Origin: Schaalia radingae
Lineage (GTDB): Bacteria > Actinomycetota > Actinomycetes > Actinomycetales > Actinomycetaceae
Length of the DNA stretch: 64,000 bases
Assembly (NCBI RefSeq): GCF_900106055.1
Contig: NZ_LT629792.1
Location: 1,736,001 to 1,800,000 of the forward strand
Direction: 5' to 3'
Shown here: in pieces, positions 9,192-16,742 of the stretch
Layout of the letters: the number at the start of each line of letters is the position of its first letter
Position numbering within the stretch: the first letter of the stretch is position 1
The notes under the pieces: model-generated
What the model saw: the letters and a program-made list of their open reading frames with translations, nothing else
Database searches by the model: none
What the model was told of the DNA's origin: nothing
Program-made: the position numbers and the translations under genes

Positions 9192-10391
9192 ATGAGAACT
9201 GACCGACCAGACATTTTTCTAGGACTGGACGTCGGCAAGACCGACCACTGGGCCTGCGCACTAACCGATTCCGGGCAGGTGTTATGGAATAAGACCCTGC
9301 CCAACAACGAACAAAAACTCACTGATATCTACACGAATCTGTCAGCGAAAGGCTCTGTGCTGGTGGTCGTGGATCAGCCGGCAACAATCGGCGCTCTCGC
9401 CATCGCGGTCGCCCAACATATGGGCATCGAGGTCGCCTACCTGCCGGGGCTGACCATGCGCCGGATCGCTGACCTATACCCGGGCGAGGCGAAGACTGAT
9501 GAAAAGGATGCGTTCATTATCGCTGACGCAGCCCGCAGCCTTCCCCACATCCTGCGACAGCTCACCAAGACCGACCAGGACGAGGCAGGACTGGCGATGC
9601 TCACCGGTTTCGACCTTGACCTCTCACAGCAGGTCAATCAAGTCTCCAACCGGATCCGCGGGCTGTTCACCCAAATCCACCCTGAACTGGAAAGAGTTCT
9701 CGGACCACGCCTGGAACATGACGCAATCCTCGAAGTGCTCGCTACCTGGCCAACCCCGCAGGCTCTACGCAAAGCCGGGCGAGCGAGAATCGATGCGAAA
9801 CTCAAAAAGCACGGAGCTCGCCGCCACACAGCATGGACCGAGGATATTCTTACCGCGCTAGCGAAGCAGTCGGTGACAGTCACCGGCACCGAAGCCGCGG
9901 GCCTTGTCATACCGCACCTGGCTCGCCAACTGTTGAGTCTGCACGCTCAACGCGCCGATGTTGCAACCGAGGTAGAGAAGATCGTGGCCACCCACCCTCT
10001 TTACCTGGTCCTGAGATCCATGCCCGGCATCGGTCTCAGGACCGCCGCCATGATCATCGCCGAGCTCTCCGGCAAGACATTTACCAGCTCCGCCGCCCTG
10101 GCCTCCTACGCTGGCCTGGCACCGACCACCCGACAGTCCGGGTCATCGATCAAGTCTGAACGAGTCAGCCACTCAGGCAACAAACGCCTCAAACGTGCCC
10201 TGTTCCTGTCAGCTTTCGCCGTGATCCGCACCGACCCGGTCAGCCGCACCTACTACGACCGCAAACGAGCACAAGGCAAACGACACAACCAAGCCATCAT
10301 CGCCCTCGCCCACCGCAGACTCACAGTCCTGTACGCCATGCTCCGAGACGGCACCCTCTACGACGTCCCCGACACCGCCCTGGCAGCTTGA
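9192..10391 (+). CDS. IS110-family transposase (DEDD recombinase), copy 1
   Basis: A 399-residue recombinase. The N-terminal RuvC-like DEDD domain opens with LGLDVGKTDH. The C-terminal Transposase_20 domain begins at MPGIGLRTAAMI and carries the serine-rich segment QSGSSIKSERVSHSGNKRLK, which should hold the catalytic serine. I chose the ATG at 9192, because translation from there gives the usual start (MRTDRPDIFLGLDVG). An in-frame GTG at 9141 would add 17 residues lying over the non-coding end. The gene is intact and probably active. Confidence 0.9.
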   Translation: MRTDRPDIFLGLDVGKTDHWACALTDSGQVLWNKTLPNNEQKLTDIYTNLSAKGSVLVVVDQPATIGALAIAVAQHMGIEVAYLPGLTMRRIADLYPGEAKTDEKDAFIIADAARSLPHILRQLTKTDQDEAGLAMLTGFDLDLSQQVNQVSNRIRGLFTQIHPELERVLGPRLEHDAILEVLATWPTPQALRKAGRARIDAKLKKHGARRHTAWTEDILTALAKQSVTVTGTEAAGLVIPHLARQLLSLHAQRADVATEVEKIVATHPLYLVLRSMPGIGLRTAAMIIAELSGKTFTSSAALASYAGLAPTTRQSGSSIKSERVSHSGNKRLKRALFLSAFAVIRTDPVSRTYYDRKRAQGKRHNQAIIALAHRRLTVLYAMLRDGTLYDVPDTALAA

Positions 10392-10439
10392 CACACAACA
10401 TAGGGGCACCCCCCAAAAAACCCATTTGTGGCGTCTAGC

Positions 10440-11210
10440 CTAGAGAGAGATCAAAGTGTTCAGTGACGCCTCGAGAGTTGCCTCAACCGCCTTCGCAACG
10501 ATGTCGCGATCTGGTTCATAGGACGTCATTGTCTCGTCCTCATCCTTTAATGGGTTGCCATCGATGGCGAGCACCGCACCCGCACGAACCCTGTGGATCG
10601 AGGCGGTAATGAGCAGTGCGGCCACTTCCATCTCAACGCCCATGACTCCGGCATCGCGCCACATAGCTTGGTCATTTCCAAGGATCGGACTTGGATAAAA
10701 GTTGGCGCTTGTCAGAACGAGACCCGCGTGGGCCGTCAGCCCAGAATCCTTTGCTTTTTCCACGAGCTTGGAGGTCACTTCCAGATCCGACACGGCTGGA
10801 TAATTCATAGGCACCACGAGCTCGGAGTAGCCGTCGCAACGTACCGCGCCTGTAGCAATTAAGAGGTCGCCGTCAACCACGTTTGGCTGAACACCACCTG
10901 CGGTGCCAGCGCGAACGATGAACTTCGCCCCACCCCGGCACAGCTCCTCGAAACAACACGCAGCGCCAGCCGCACCAACCCCGTGCGACACAACGGTGAC
11001 TTTCTTTCCGTTGTACGTTCCAGAGTACGAATGGTACTCACGGTTCTTGGCAATCGGCATGGCGTCATTAAGCAGACCCGCAGCTTTCTCGGCGCGCTTC
11101 GGATCACCAACAACGAGCACCCGATCGCTAAGTTCCGCAACCGGAATCTGCGTTAGGGCGAGCGTCTCGTCATGGCCCTGACGAATAGGTGTGTATACCT
11201 TCTTTGACAT
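10440..11210 (-). CDS. Nucleoside phosphorylase (NP-I family, Udp/DeoD-like)
   Basis: A 256-residue member of the nucleoside phosphorylase-I superfamily, which splits nucleosides with phosphate into base and pentose 1-phosphate. The phosphate-site motif GDPKRAEKA, the VSHGVGAAGA and RAGTAGGVQ glycine loops and the nucleoside-binding GVEMEVAALL are all present. I chose the ATG at 11210 behind TAGGAG, 15 bp after the MTA phosphorylase stop codon. A longer frame reaching 11252 would overlap that gene. It is the last gene of the operon, only 26 bp from the IS110 end, and probably widens the range of nucleosides used. Whether it prefers purines or uridine cannot be read from the sequence. Confidence 0.85.
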   Translation of the reverse strand: MSKKVYTPIRQGHDETLALTQIPVAELSDRVLVVGDPKRAEKAAGLLNDAMPIAKNREYHSYSGTYNGKKVTVVSHGVGAAGAACCFEELCRGGAKFIVRAGTAGGVQPNVVDGDLLIATGAVRCDGYSELVVPMNYPAVSDLEVTSKLVEKAKDSGLTAHAGLVLTSANFYPSPILGNDQAMWRDAGVMGVEMEVAALLITASIHRVRAGAVLAIDGNPLKDEDETMTSYEPDRDIVAKAVEATLEASLNTLISL

Positions 11211-11224
11211 GGAAACTCCTAAAT

Positions 11225-12019
11225 CTAAATATCTGTCAATGCTTCGTGGCACTGGCAGGAATCATCAACTTCTAACATTTCAACGAGAGTCGCGAGTGCC
11301 TTCTTGATGCGTGGCTGGCCGTCAGCGGTAGTACGCCAGACGAGTCCCGCAGTTACGGGATCGTCCTGCATACCCTCGACGCCAGCGTCGAGGTCCGATA
11401 CGAACGACAGGTTGCAGACGCACATGCCAAGCTCACGCGCGAGAGTTGTCTCTGGATGTTGTGTCATCGAGATCACAGAGAATCCCAGATTCTGGAAGAC
11501 CTGCGACTCTGCACGCGTCGAGAAACGCGGCCCCTGAATAACCACCGCCGTTCCCCCGTCGTGGAACTTCTCATCAAGCGCTCCGAGAGCGGCGACGGCC
11601 GAGTCGTGCAACCGCGGGCAATACGGATCCGCAACCGATACGTGCACAACGTTTGGCCCCTCGAAGAAGGTTTGGTCACGCCCCCACGTCCTATCAAAAT
11701 ATTGGTCCGTGATGACGAAATCTCCGGGAGCATAGTCGGCTCTCAAGGAACCCACAACCGATGACGTTACGAGCGTCGTCACTCCGAGATTGTCCATTGC
11801 CTTGAGGTTTGCTCGATAGTTGATGAGGTGCGGGGGGACCCCGTGGTCTTTACCGTGGCGGGTCATGAAGGCGACCTCCTTGCCGCCGATCTCACCAATC
11901 GAGACCTCCGAGGAGGGACGACCATACTCAGTGTCAACCGTTACGTGCTCTGGATCTTCTAGGAGCTCGTACAGCCCCGACCCTCCAATAATACCTACCT
12001 TTGGCATGTCATTCACCAT
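11225..12019 (-). CDS. mtnP: S-methyl-5'-thioadenosine phosphorylase family protein
   Basis: A 264-residue protein of the MTAP family, which converts methylthioadenosine (or 5'-deoxyadenosine) plus phosphate to adenine and the 5-substituted ribose 1-phosphate. Visible motifs are IGGSGLY (residues 11-17), the phosphate and substrate segment TRHGKDHGVPPHLINYRAN (53-71) and GPRFSTRAES (163-172). A D-x-D pair at 209/211 matches the aspartates that select 6-aminopurines, which argues for an adenosine-type rather than an inosine-type substrate. The start overlaps the dehydrogenase gene by 7 bp; a second ATG at codon 5 is also possible. It makes the substrate for MtnA, encoded at the head of the same operon. 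Confidence 0.88.
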   Translation of the reverse strand: MVNDMPKVGIIGGSGLYELLEDPEHVTVDTEYGRPSSEVSIGEIGGKEVAFMTRHGKDHGVPPHLINYRANLKAMDNLGVTTLVTSSVVGSLRADYAPGDFVITDQYFDRTWGRDQTFFEGPNVVHVSVADPYCPRLHDSAVAALGALDEKFHDGGTAVVIQGPRFSTRAESQVFQNLGFSVISMTQHPETTLARELGMCVCNLSFVSDLDAGVEGMQDDPVTAGLVWRTTADGQPRIKKALATLVEMLEVDDSCQCHEALTDI

Positions 12020-12777
12020 CCTGCTACAGCGGACATTCCTCCGTCTACTACGAGGTCATGTCCAGATATGAAACTGGCCGAGTCTGACGAGAGAAAGACG
12101 CAAGCTCGGCCAATGTCTTGCGGATTCGCAGTTCTTTGAAGTGGCACTCCAGCCATCCAGCTGTTGTAGCCGGCCGGCCAGCTTTCAGCGAGACTGCCGT
12201 CGCTGTCTATAAGTCCGGGTGAGACTGAGTTCGCGCGAATTCCGTATCGTCCAAGTTCGAGAGCCAGATTCCGAGTAAACATCTTGACGCCTGCCTTTGA
12301 AGCATCATAGTGCGCATGATTCATCGCCGGCACCGATGCCTCAACCGAGGCAATATTGATAACGCTCCCGGACACCTTCTTGTCGATCATGTGCGTTGTA
12401 ACAGCCTTCGAAACGATGAAAGTTCCGTTGAGGTTAACATCAACCACTTTTCTCCACTGCTCGACTGTCAAGTCTGCAAAGGAGGTGACTGGCTGGATAC
12501 CCGCATTGTTGACGAGAACGTCGATCTGCCCAAAATGCTGCGCAACATCGTCAACCATGGCCTTGGCATCCGCCTCCGAGCAAACGTCGCCTGTCACCTG
12601 CCCCACAGTGGCGCCAAGTTCGCGCAAGTTCTCGGCTAGCTTGTTGCCTTGGTCATTTTCAACAAGTGAATGGACTATGACAGTTGCGCCGGCCCTGGCA
12701 ACCTCATAAGAAATCCCTGTGCCTAGCTTGCCGTCGGCACCAGTAATGAGGACGACCTTGTTCTGTAGTTCTTTCAT
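12013..12777 (-). CDS. Short-chain dehydrogenase/reductase
   Basis: A 254-residue classical SDR. It shows TGADGKLGTG near residue 13 for NAD(P) binding, NNAG near 90, a catalytic serine at the start of SVEAS, the Tyr-x-x-x-Lys pair in HYDASKAG and the C-terminal GHDLVVDGG typical of FabG-like enzymes. Its substrate is unknown. In this operon it could reduce or oxidise the aldehyde released by the aldolase, or oxidise a sugar intermediate. The start overlaps the aldolase stop codon (ATGA), so the two products are probably made in step. Confidence 0.85.
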   Translation of the reverse strand: MKELQNKVVLITGADGKLGTGISYEVARAGATVIVHSLVENDQGNKLAENLRELGATVGQVTGDVCSEADAKAMVDDVAQHFGQIDVLVNNAGIQPVTSFADLTVEQWRKVVDVNLNGTFIVSKAVTTHMIDKKVSGSVINIASVEASVPAMNHAHYDASKAGVKMFTRNLALELGRYGIRANSVSPGLIDSDGSLAESWPAGYNSWMAGVPLQRTANPQDIGRACVFLSSDSASFISGHDLVVDGGMSAVAGW

Positions 12778-13397
12778 GCGTGAATCAGCTCCACTCCTTC
12801 TGGGAATTTGGTTTTACTATCGCCAAGCAGCATCGCTTGGAAGGTATTCCTGGCTGCCTGTTCGAGCAATGACGCGCGGCGGAACGCCATCTCGGGGTCT
12901 TCGCCCACAGTGCAGCTTCCGTGGTGCGATAAGACCACACAGTTGTGTTCTGTCATCTGGCGAGCAGACTCATCGGCGAGCTCATCTGAGCCATTTGGGT
13001 AATACGGGACAACGCCTACTGACTTCACGTAAAGCGCGTCGTCCAGTGTAAAGAATCTAATCTTGTGTCCGAGTGCGCTCAGCAGGACGGTATTTTGCGG
13101 ATGTAAATGAAATACCGAGTTCACGTCGTCGCGCGCTTCGTAGATCCTGTCGTGTAGCTTCCATTCACTCGAAGGTCGGGTCTCGAACGGGCCAGTGTCA
13201 CCAACAGTCATTTTCGCAAATGAGTCCCGCGTCAGTTCACCGAGCCATGTACCCGACTTCGTAATGAAGTACTCGTTCGATCCAGGTAACCGGGCCGAGA
13301 TATTTCCCCCCGAGCCCAGCACTAGTCCAGACGACACAGCAGAGCAGGCATGAATAATTAACCGATCTATCAGCCCCTCAGGTGTCTTATGTATCAT
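12774..13397 (-). CDS. Class II aldolase, probable 5-deoxy/methylthio-ribulose-1-P aldolase
   Basis: A 207-residue zinc aldolase of the FucA/AraD/MtnB fold. The phosphate loop GSGGNISAR (28-36), TKSG (46-49), a Glu78 matching the catalytic glutamate of fuculose-phosphate aldolase, His97 and His99 (HLHP) and His158/159 are all in place. The fold alone does not separate an aldolase from the MtnB dehydratase. The genes that follow MtnB in methionine salvage (enolase-phosphatase, dioxygenase) are absent, while mtnA and phosphorylases are present. I therefore infer retro-aldol cleavage of the ketopentose 1-phosphate to DHAP plus acetaldehyde or methylthioacetaldehyde. It starts 20 bp after the GntR gene. 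Confidence 0.82.
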   Translation of the reverse strand: MIHKTPEGLIDRLIIHACSAVSSGLVLGSGGNISARLPGSNEYFITKSGTWLGELTRDSFAKMTVGDTGPFETRPSSEWKLHDRIYEARDDVNSVFHLHPQNTVLLSALGHKIRFFTLDDALYVKSVGVVPYYPNGSDELADESARQMTEHNCVVLSHHGSCTVGEDPEMAFRRASLLEQAARNTFQAMLLGDSKTKFPEGVELIHA

Positions 13398-13417
13398 TTC
13401 TCCCTCTTTTCATTGGT

Positions 13418-14191
13418 TCAATTCCGAACCCTCATCATCGAAAACTGGAACCTTCCCTCGCGAAAGAATGACCGCGCGTACAGGATAGGAAGGTGAGTTC
13501 TATCAAAATGCAACTGATGAAGCCCCAAGAAAGACTCATCACGGGCCTCCATCGAGAGTCCAAAGTCGCTTCCAACCACAGCGTGCACGTCCGTCGATGC
13601 GTATTTGATCGAATGACCCACGAGGTCGCAAAGGGTGAAAATCGACCCATGCATTTCCTCGACATCGAACTCTGCAGGAAAGATTCCGGCTCGAATAACC
13701 TCGAAAGAAACCGCGACCATTGCTCCGTCAGCTTCGACCTCACGTCGAGTCTCAATAACTCTTTCCCCGTCGCCAAGCCGGAGAACGTCTCTCTCATCTT
13801 CGGTGGGCGTCCGAACGCATTTGTCCGTGTAGCGTATTGTGGGATCCATCCCGGCGTTAGCGATTGTTTGCGACATCGATGTCAACTCCGACAGGTTTGA
13901 AGCCATAACAGCCTGGGCATCCGTCACGAATGTTCCCGAGCCGTGCCGACGGATCACGAGGCCCTGAGCCGCTAACTCCTGTAACGCCGACCGCAAGGTG
14001 TTCCGCGAGACGCCCAACTCAGAAGCTAGCGTCGGCTCGGACGCCAGTGCTTCCCCCGGCTCCCACTCACCCGCGTAAATGCGGTTCCTTAATTCTGCCG
14101 CGACATCTGCCGCAGCTCCGAGGTTCGGAGTTCTCATTGCCGGCGGAGTCAAAGCCGTACCCGTTTGCGAGTAAATGGGCCGCGAGTTCAT
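13418..14191 (-). CDS. GntR family regulator with UTRA ligand domain (HutC type)
   Basis: A 257-residue regulator. Residues about 25-95 form the winged helix, with LASELGVSRNTLRSALQEL as the recognition region and the wing motif HGSGTFV. Residues about 110-245 form a UTRA domain, which usually binds a small phosphorylated sugar or related metabolite. It sits inside the operon, between the cupin and the aldolase, and is the only regulator in the unit. It probably represses the operon through the 10-mers flanking the mtnA promoter until a pathway intermediate binds. An internal ATG 18 codons later is an alternative start. Confidence 0.92.
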   Translation of the reverse strand: MNSRPIYSQTGTALTPPAMRTPNLGAAADVAAELRNRIYAGEWEPGEALASEPTLASELGVSRNTLRSALQELAAQGLVIRRHGSGTFVTDAQAVMASNLSELTSMSQTIANAGMDPTIRYTDKCVRTPTEDERDVLRLGDGERVIETRREVEADGAMVAVSFEVIRAGIFPAEFDVEEMHGSIFTLCDLVGHSIKYASTDVHAVVGSDFGLSMEARDESFLGLHQLHFDRTHLPILYARSFFREGRFQFSMMRVRN

Positions 14192-14192
14192 G

Positions 14193-14645
14193 TCACTGTC
14201 CTTCGTGTAGTTTGGCGTGTAATGTTTCTATTCCATGCGCGGTCAACATCTCCTCACTTGCCAGTTCAAAACCGTCCCATGTGAAACCCGGTGCCATGGT
14301 TGTACCCAGTAGTGTCCATTCGCCCAACGACATCGAGCCCTGCCAGACGCCTGCCTCCACCACGTGCTGGGGCCTCTGGCCCGCCCTCAGATCCATGCCG
14401 AGAATTACCTCTGACCTGCGACCCAAGTCATCAATCTGGACCAGGAGTAGAGGCGCTCCCGCATACCAGTGGTAGACCTCTGAACCGCTGAGCCTGTGGA
14501 GTTCTGACCACTGGTCGCCACCAACGAGGTAGTAGATCGCGGTGGAGTTATCATCGATAAATGTCTGCCGGTGTAGGCCGCCTTCTTGGTCTAGCTCGGT
14601 AAGATCGAGTAGTTTGGCTACCTCGTCACGAGTCAACGGATTCAT
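14193..14645 (-). CDS. Cupin_5 (DUF985) family protein
   Basis: A 150-residue single-domain cupin. The segments ASTAIYYLV-like (here STAIYYLVGGDQWSELHRL), EVYHWYAGAPL, GWQ-type VEAGVWQGS and the closing TTMAPGFTWDGFELA match the DUF985/cupin_5 pattern. Family members are small sugar- or metabolite-binding cupins, mostly without an assigned reaction. It may be an epimerase or a sensor-like accessory for the deoxypentose intermediates, but that is a guess from context. The gene begins inside the permease gene (20-bp overlap) and ends 1 bp before the regulator. Confidence 0.82.
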   Translation of the reverse strand: MNPLTRDEVAKLLDLTELDQEGGLHRQTFIDDNSTAIYYLVGGDQWSELHRLSGSEVYHWYAGAPLLLVQIDDLGRRSEVILGMDLRAGQRPQHVVEAGVWQGSMSLGEWTLLGTTMAPGFTWDGFELASEEMLTAHGIETLHAKLHEGQ

Positions 14646-15543
14646 GGTCTGCTTCCTCTCTTGTCTTCCTAAAGTTGAAAGTGGTCAGCAAGAGTGCCAG
14701 TAGTGTCACAACATATGGAGCAGCATCTGTGACTTGGGTCGGAATCCCAACACCCTGCGCACGAAAACCGATCGCCTCGGCAGCACCGAATAGTGTTGCC
14801 GCGCCGAGGACACCAATCGGGTGTGAACGTGCAAGCATGACGGAAACGACCGCGATCCAGCCACGACCAGCTGACATCTCTTCAGAAAACTGCACCACAT
14901 TACCCAACGAGAGCTGCGCGCCTCCTAGGCCACACAGGAGCCCCGACAGGATAACTGCCGCATACTTGTACGTAACTGGATTGACGCCGAGCGTTTGAGC
15001 GGCAAGTGGTTTCTCACCTACACCGCGGAGTCTGAGTCCTGCGGGCGTTCGGAAGATTACAATCCAGAAGACGAAAACGAGAATGAACGCCAGATATCCA
15101 AGAATTGTTTGATTGAACAGTGCGTTGCCAACCCACGGAATATCCGCGAGCAACGGGATGCGATAGGTCTCCAGTCCGACGATTCGCGGATCAACGAATG
15201 TTCCCGAGGTGTTGAAAAGGCCAACCAACAGGAACGATGTGATTCCTGTTGCGAGAATATTCATTGCGACGCCCACGACGATCGGCTCTGCCCCTCGATT
15301 GACGCTTCCGTACGCCAAAATAAGTGTGAAGATTCCCGATGCGGTCATCGCACCAAGCGCACCTAGGAGCGCACTCCCGGTGAAGTAGGACGTGGCAACC
15401 GCAAAGAACGCTCCTACCAAGAGCTGGCCCTCCAACGCGATATTGAAGATCCCCGCCTTGTCACAAATCAATCCACCGAGCGCGGCGAAAAGGATCGGAA
15501 TTAACGCCCGAACGATTGAATCTATCAGCGCTGCATCAAACAT
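14626..15543 (-). CDS. Nucleoside-type ABC permease, second subunit (YufQ-like)
   Basis: A 305-residue integral membrane protein of the BPD_transp_2 family (branched-chain amino acid, ribose and nucleoside permeases), with about eight to nine hydrophobic helices. The cytoplasmic loop GLRLRGVGEKPLAAQTLGVN is the coupling motif expected for the nucleoside subgroup that pairs with BMP-type binding proteins. It forms a heterodimer with the larger permease encoded just upstream, with which it shares one base. The upstream gene order (lipoprotein, ATPase, permease, permease) matches the Bacillus yufNOPQ/nupNOPQ layout. Confidence 0.9.
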   Translation of the reverse strand: MFDAALIDSIVRALIPILFAALGGLICDKAGIFNIALEGQLLVGAFFAVATSYFTGSALLGALGAMTASGIFTLILAYGSVNRGAEPIVVGVAMNILATGITSFLLVGLFNTSGTFVDPRIVGLETYRIPLLADIPWVGNALFNQTILGYLAFILVFVFWIVIFRTPAGLRLRGVGEKPLAAQTLGVNPVTYKYAAVILSGLLCGLGGAQLSLGNVVQFSEEMSAGRGWIAVVSVMLARSHPIGVLGAATLFGAAEAIGFRAQGVGIPTQVTDAAPYVVTLLALLLTTFNFRKTREEADHESVDS

Positions 15544-16742
15544 TAATTCGCATTCCCTTCTGCAACGGCAACCGTTTCATCCGTAGGTTGCAATGCATCT
15601 GCATGATCGGACGCGTGCTCACGAGCGATACTTCTTCGACGCTTCTTGAAATTCGGCAAAGTGACCCTGAATACGATCAGGATAATTACGACACCTTGGA
15701 TCACGGAGGCGATCTGCGGCGACATACCTAGTCCGCGACTCATCGCACTTGCGCCCGCCATGATCGCGCCGAAGAATGCTCCAGCAGCAAGGACGGCAAA
15801 CGGACGATACATCGCAAGCAATGCGACCATGAGCCCTGTCCAGGCATAGCCCGAAGACAGCAAGGCTCCGTCAATCAATCGCGTCTCTGGCGCTCCGATC
15901 GTCAGAAGTACTCCAACAAGACCGGCGATGCCACCAGAGAGCGTCATGACCTGGAGTGTCAGTTTCCGTTCGTGACCGCCACCATATTCGATGAATCTGG
16001 GATTTATTCCATTGATCCCCGATTCGTAGCCGAAGATGGTGTTCCTATTAACGTAGGCCATCCCGACAACAACCAGCAGGATGATGACGAAAGACCAATT
16101 GATTGAACTACCGATCGTTGAAACCAAGTTGCCTCGACCCAGACCGTTAGATACCGATTGACCGAGCCCAGAGTTTAATGGCAACAACATCGGAATCTGC
16201 ACGTCGAGCCGGATTTGTTCGGTCGCTACCATCTGTGACGTCTGATCCTTCAAGGGGTATCGGATCATCCAAGAGGAGAAGAATCTTGCCGGGTAGGACA
16301 GTAGGAGCGAGGTGATAAGAATTGGCACCCCAGGCCAGAACTGTAGTACCGCCGACACCAACGCCCACAGAGCGCCCCCCGCGATTCCTCCTAGAATTGC
16401 GCATATCATAACGATAATTCCGGGTCCCGGCATATATAGCGCAACTATGCCGCCGACCAAGCCACCCATGATCATCTGACCTTCGGTACCGATGTTCAAG
16501 ATGCCGGATCGAAACGCGACAGCTGTTGCCATCGCCATACCGACAAGCGGGATCGCACGCTGGATTGTATTGGTAATTCCCGACGGAGAAAGAATTGATC
16601 CTTCAGCCATCGTTAAGTATGCCTCAACCGGGGAGTACCCAGCCAAGAGGATGAAGATAGCGCCAACGACAAAGGCCAACACGATTGACAGCGGAATTGG
16701 GCCGGTCAGCCAACGTACAAATGCATTACCGTTATTCCTCAT
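15543..16742 (-). CDS. Nucleoside-type ABC permease, first subunit (YufP-like)
   Basis: A 399-residue membrane protein of the BPD_transp_2 family. It has an N-terminal helix near residues 14-36, about nine further helices and a charged C-terminal tail of about 35 residues rich in Arg, His and Asp. GTEGQMIMGGLVGG near residue 85 and GINPRFIEYGG near 245 match the nucleoside-permease subgroup; in that subgroup this first subunit is longer than the second because of an extended periplasmic loop, as here. It overlaps the ATPase gene by 11 bp, so its ribosome-binding site lies inside that gene. Confidence 0.9.
   Translation of the reverse strand: MRNNGNAFVRWLTGPIPLSIVLAFVVGAIFILLAGYSPVEAYLTMAEGSILSPSGITNTIQRAIPLVGMAMATAVAFRSGILNIGTEGQMIMGGLVGGIVALYMPGPGIIVMICAILGGIAGGALWALVSAVLQFWPGVPILITSLLLSYPARFFSSWMIRYPLKDQTSQMVATEQIRLDVQIPMLLPLNSGLGQSVSNGLGRGNLVSTIGSSINWSFVIILLVVVGMAYVNRNTIFGYESGINGINPRFIEYGGGHERKLTLQVMTLSGGIAGLVGVLLTIGAPETRLIDGALLSSGYAWTGLMVALLAMYRPFAVLAAGAFFGAIMAGASAMSRGLGMSPQIASVIQGVVIILIVFRVTLPNFKKRRRSIAREHASDHADALQPTDETVAVAEGNAN

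Larger units (their letters stand above)
1..10414. repeat. Copy 1 of 12,461-bp tandem duplication (left end outside window)
   Basis: Positions 1-10414 match 12462-22875 base for base wherever I compared them, and every encoded protein is identical. The match stops at the same point after the IS110 right end: position 10414 is followed by an A-run and the nucleoside phosphorylase gene, whereas 22875 is followed by backbone sequence. The left limit of this copy lies outside the window, so it is incomplete here. Perfect identity points to a very recent event or to an assembly artefact. Confidence 0.97.
8950..10414 (+). mobile_element. IS110-family insertion sequence, copy 1
   Basis: The element holds one transposase gene (9192-10391), a long 5' non-coding end of about 240 bp and a very short 3' end of 23 bp. 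That asymmetry is typical of the IS110 group as opposed to IS1111. The right boundary is well placed at 10414, because the two copies diverge exactly there. The left boundary is uncertain by about 30 bp, because both copies share the same left flank. No terminal inverted repeats or target duplications are visible, as expected for this family. Confidence 0.8.

Noticed and set aside
10440..11252. Longer start for the nucleoside phosphorylase at 11252
   Set aside because: It would overlap the MTA phosphorylase gene by 28 bp, while the ATG at 11210 has a good TAGGAG site and a normal N-terminus.
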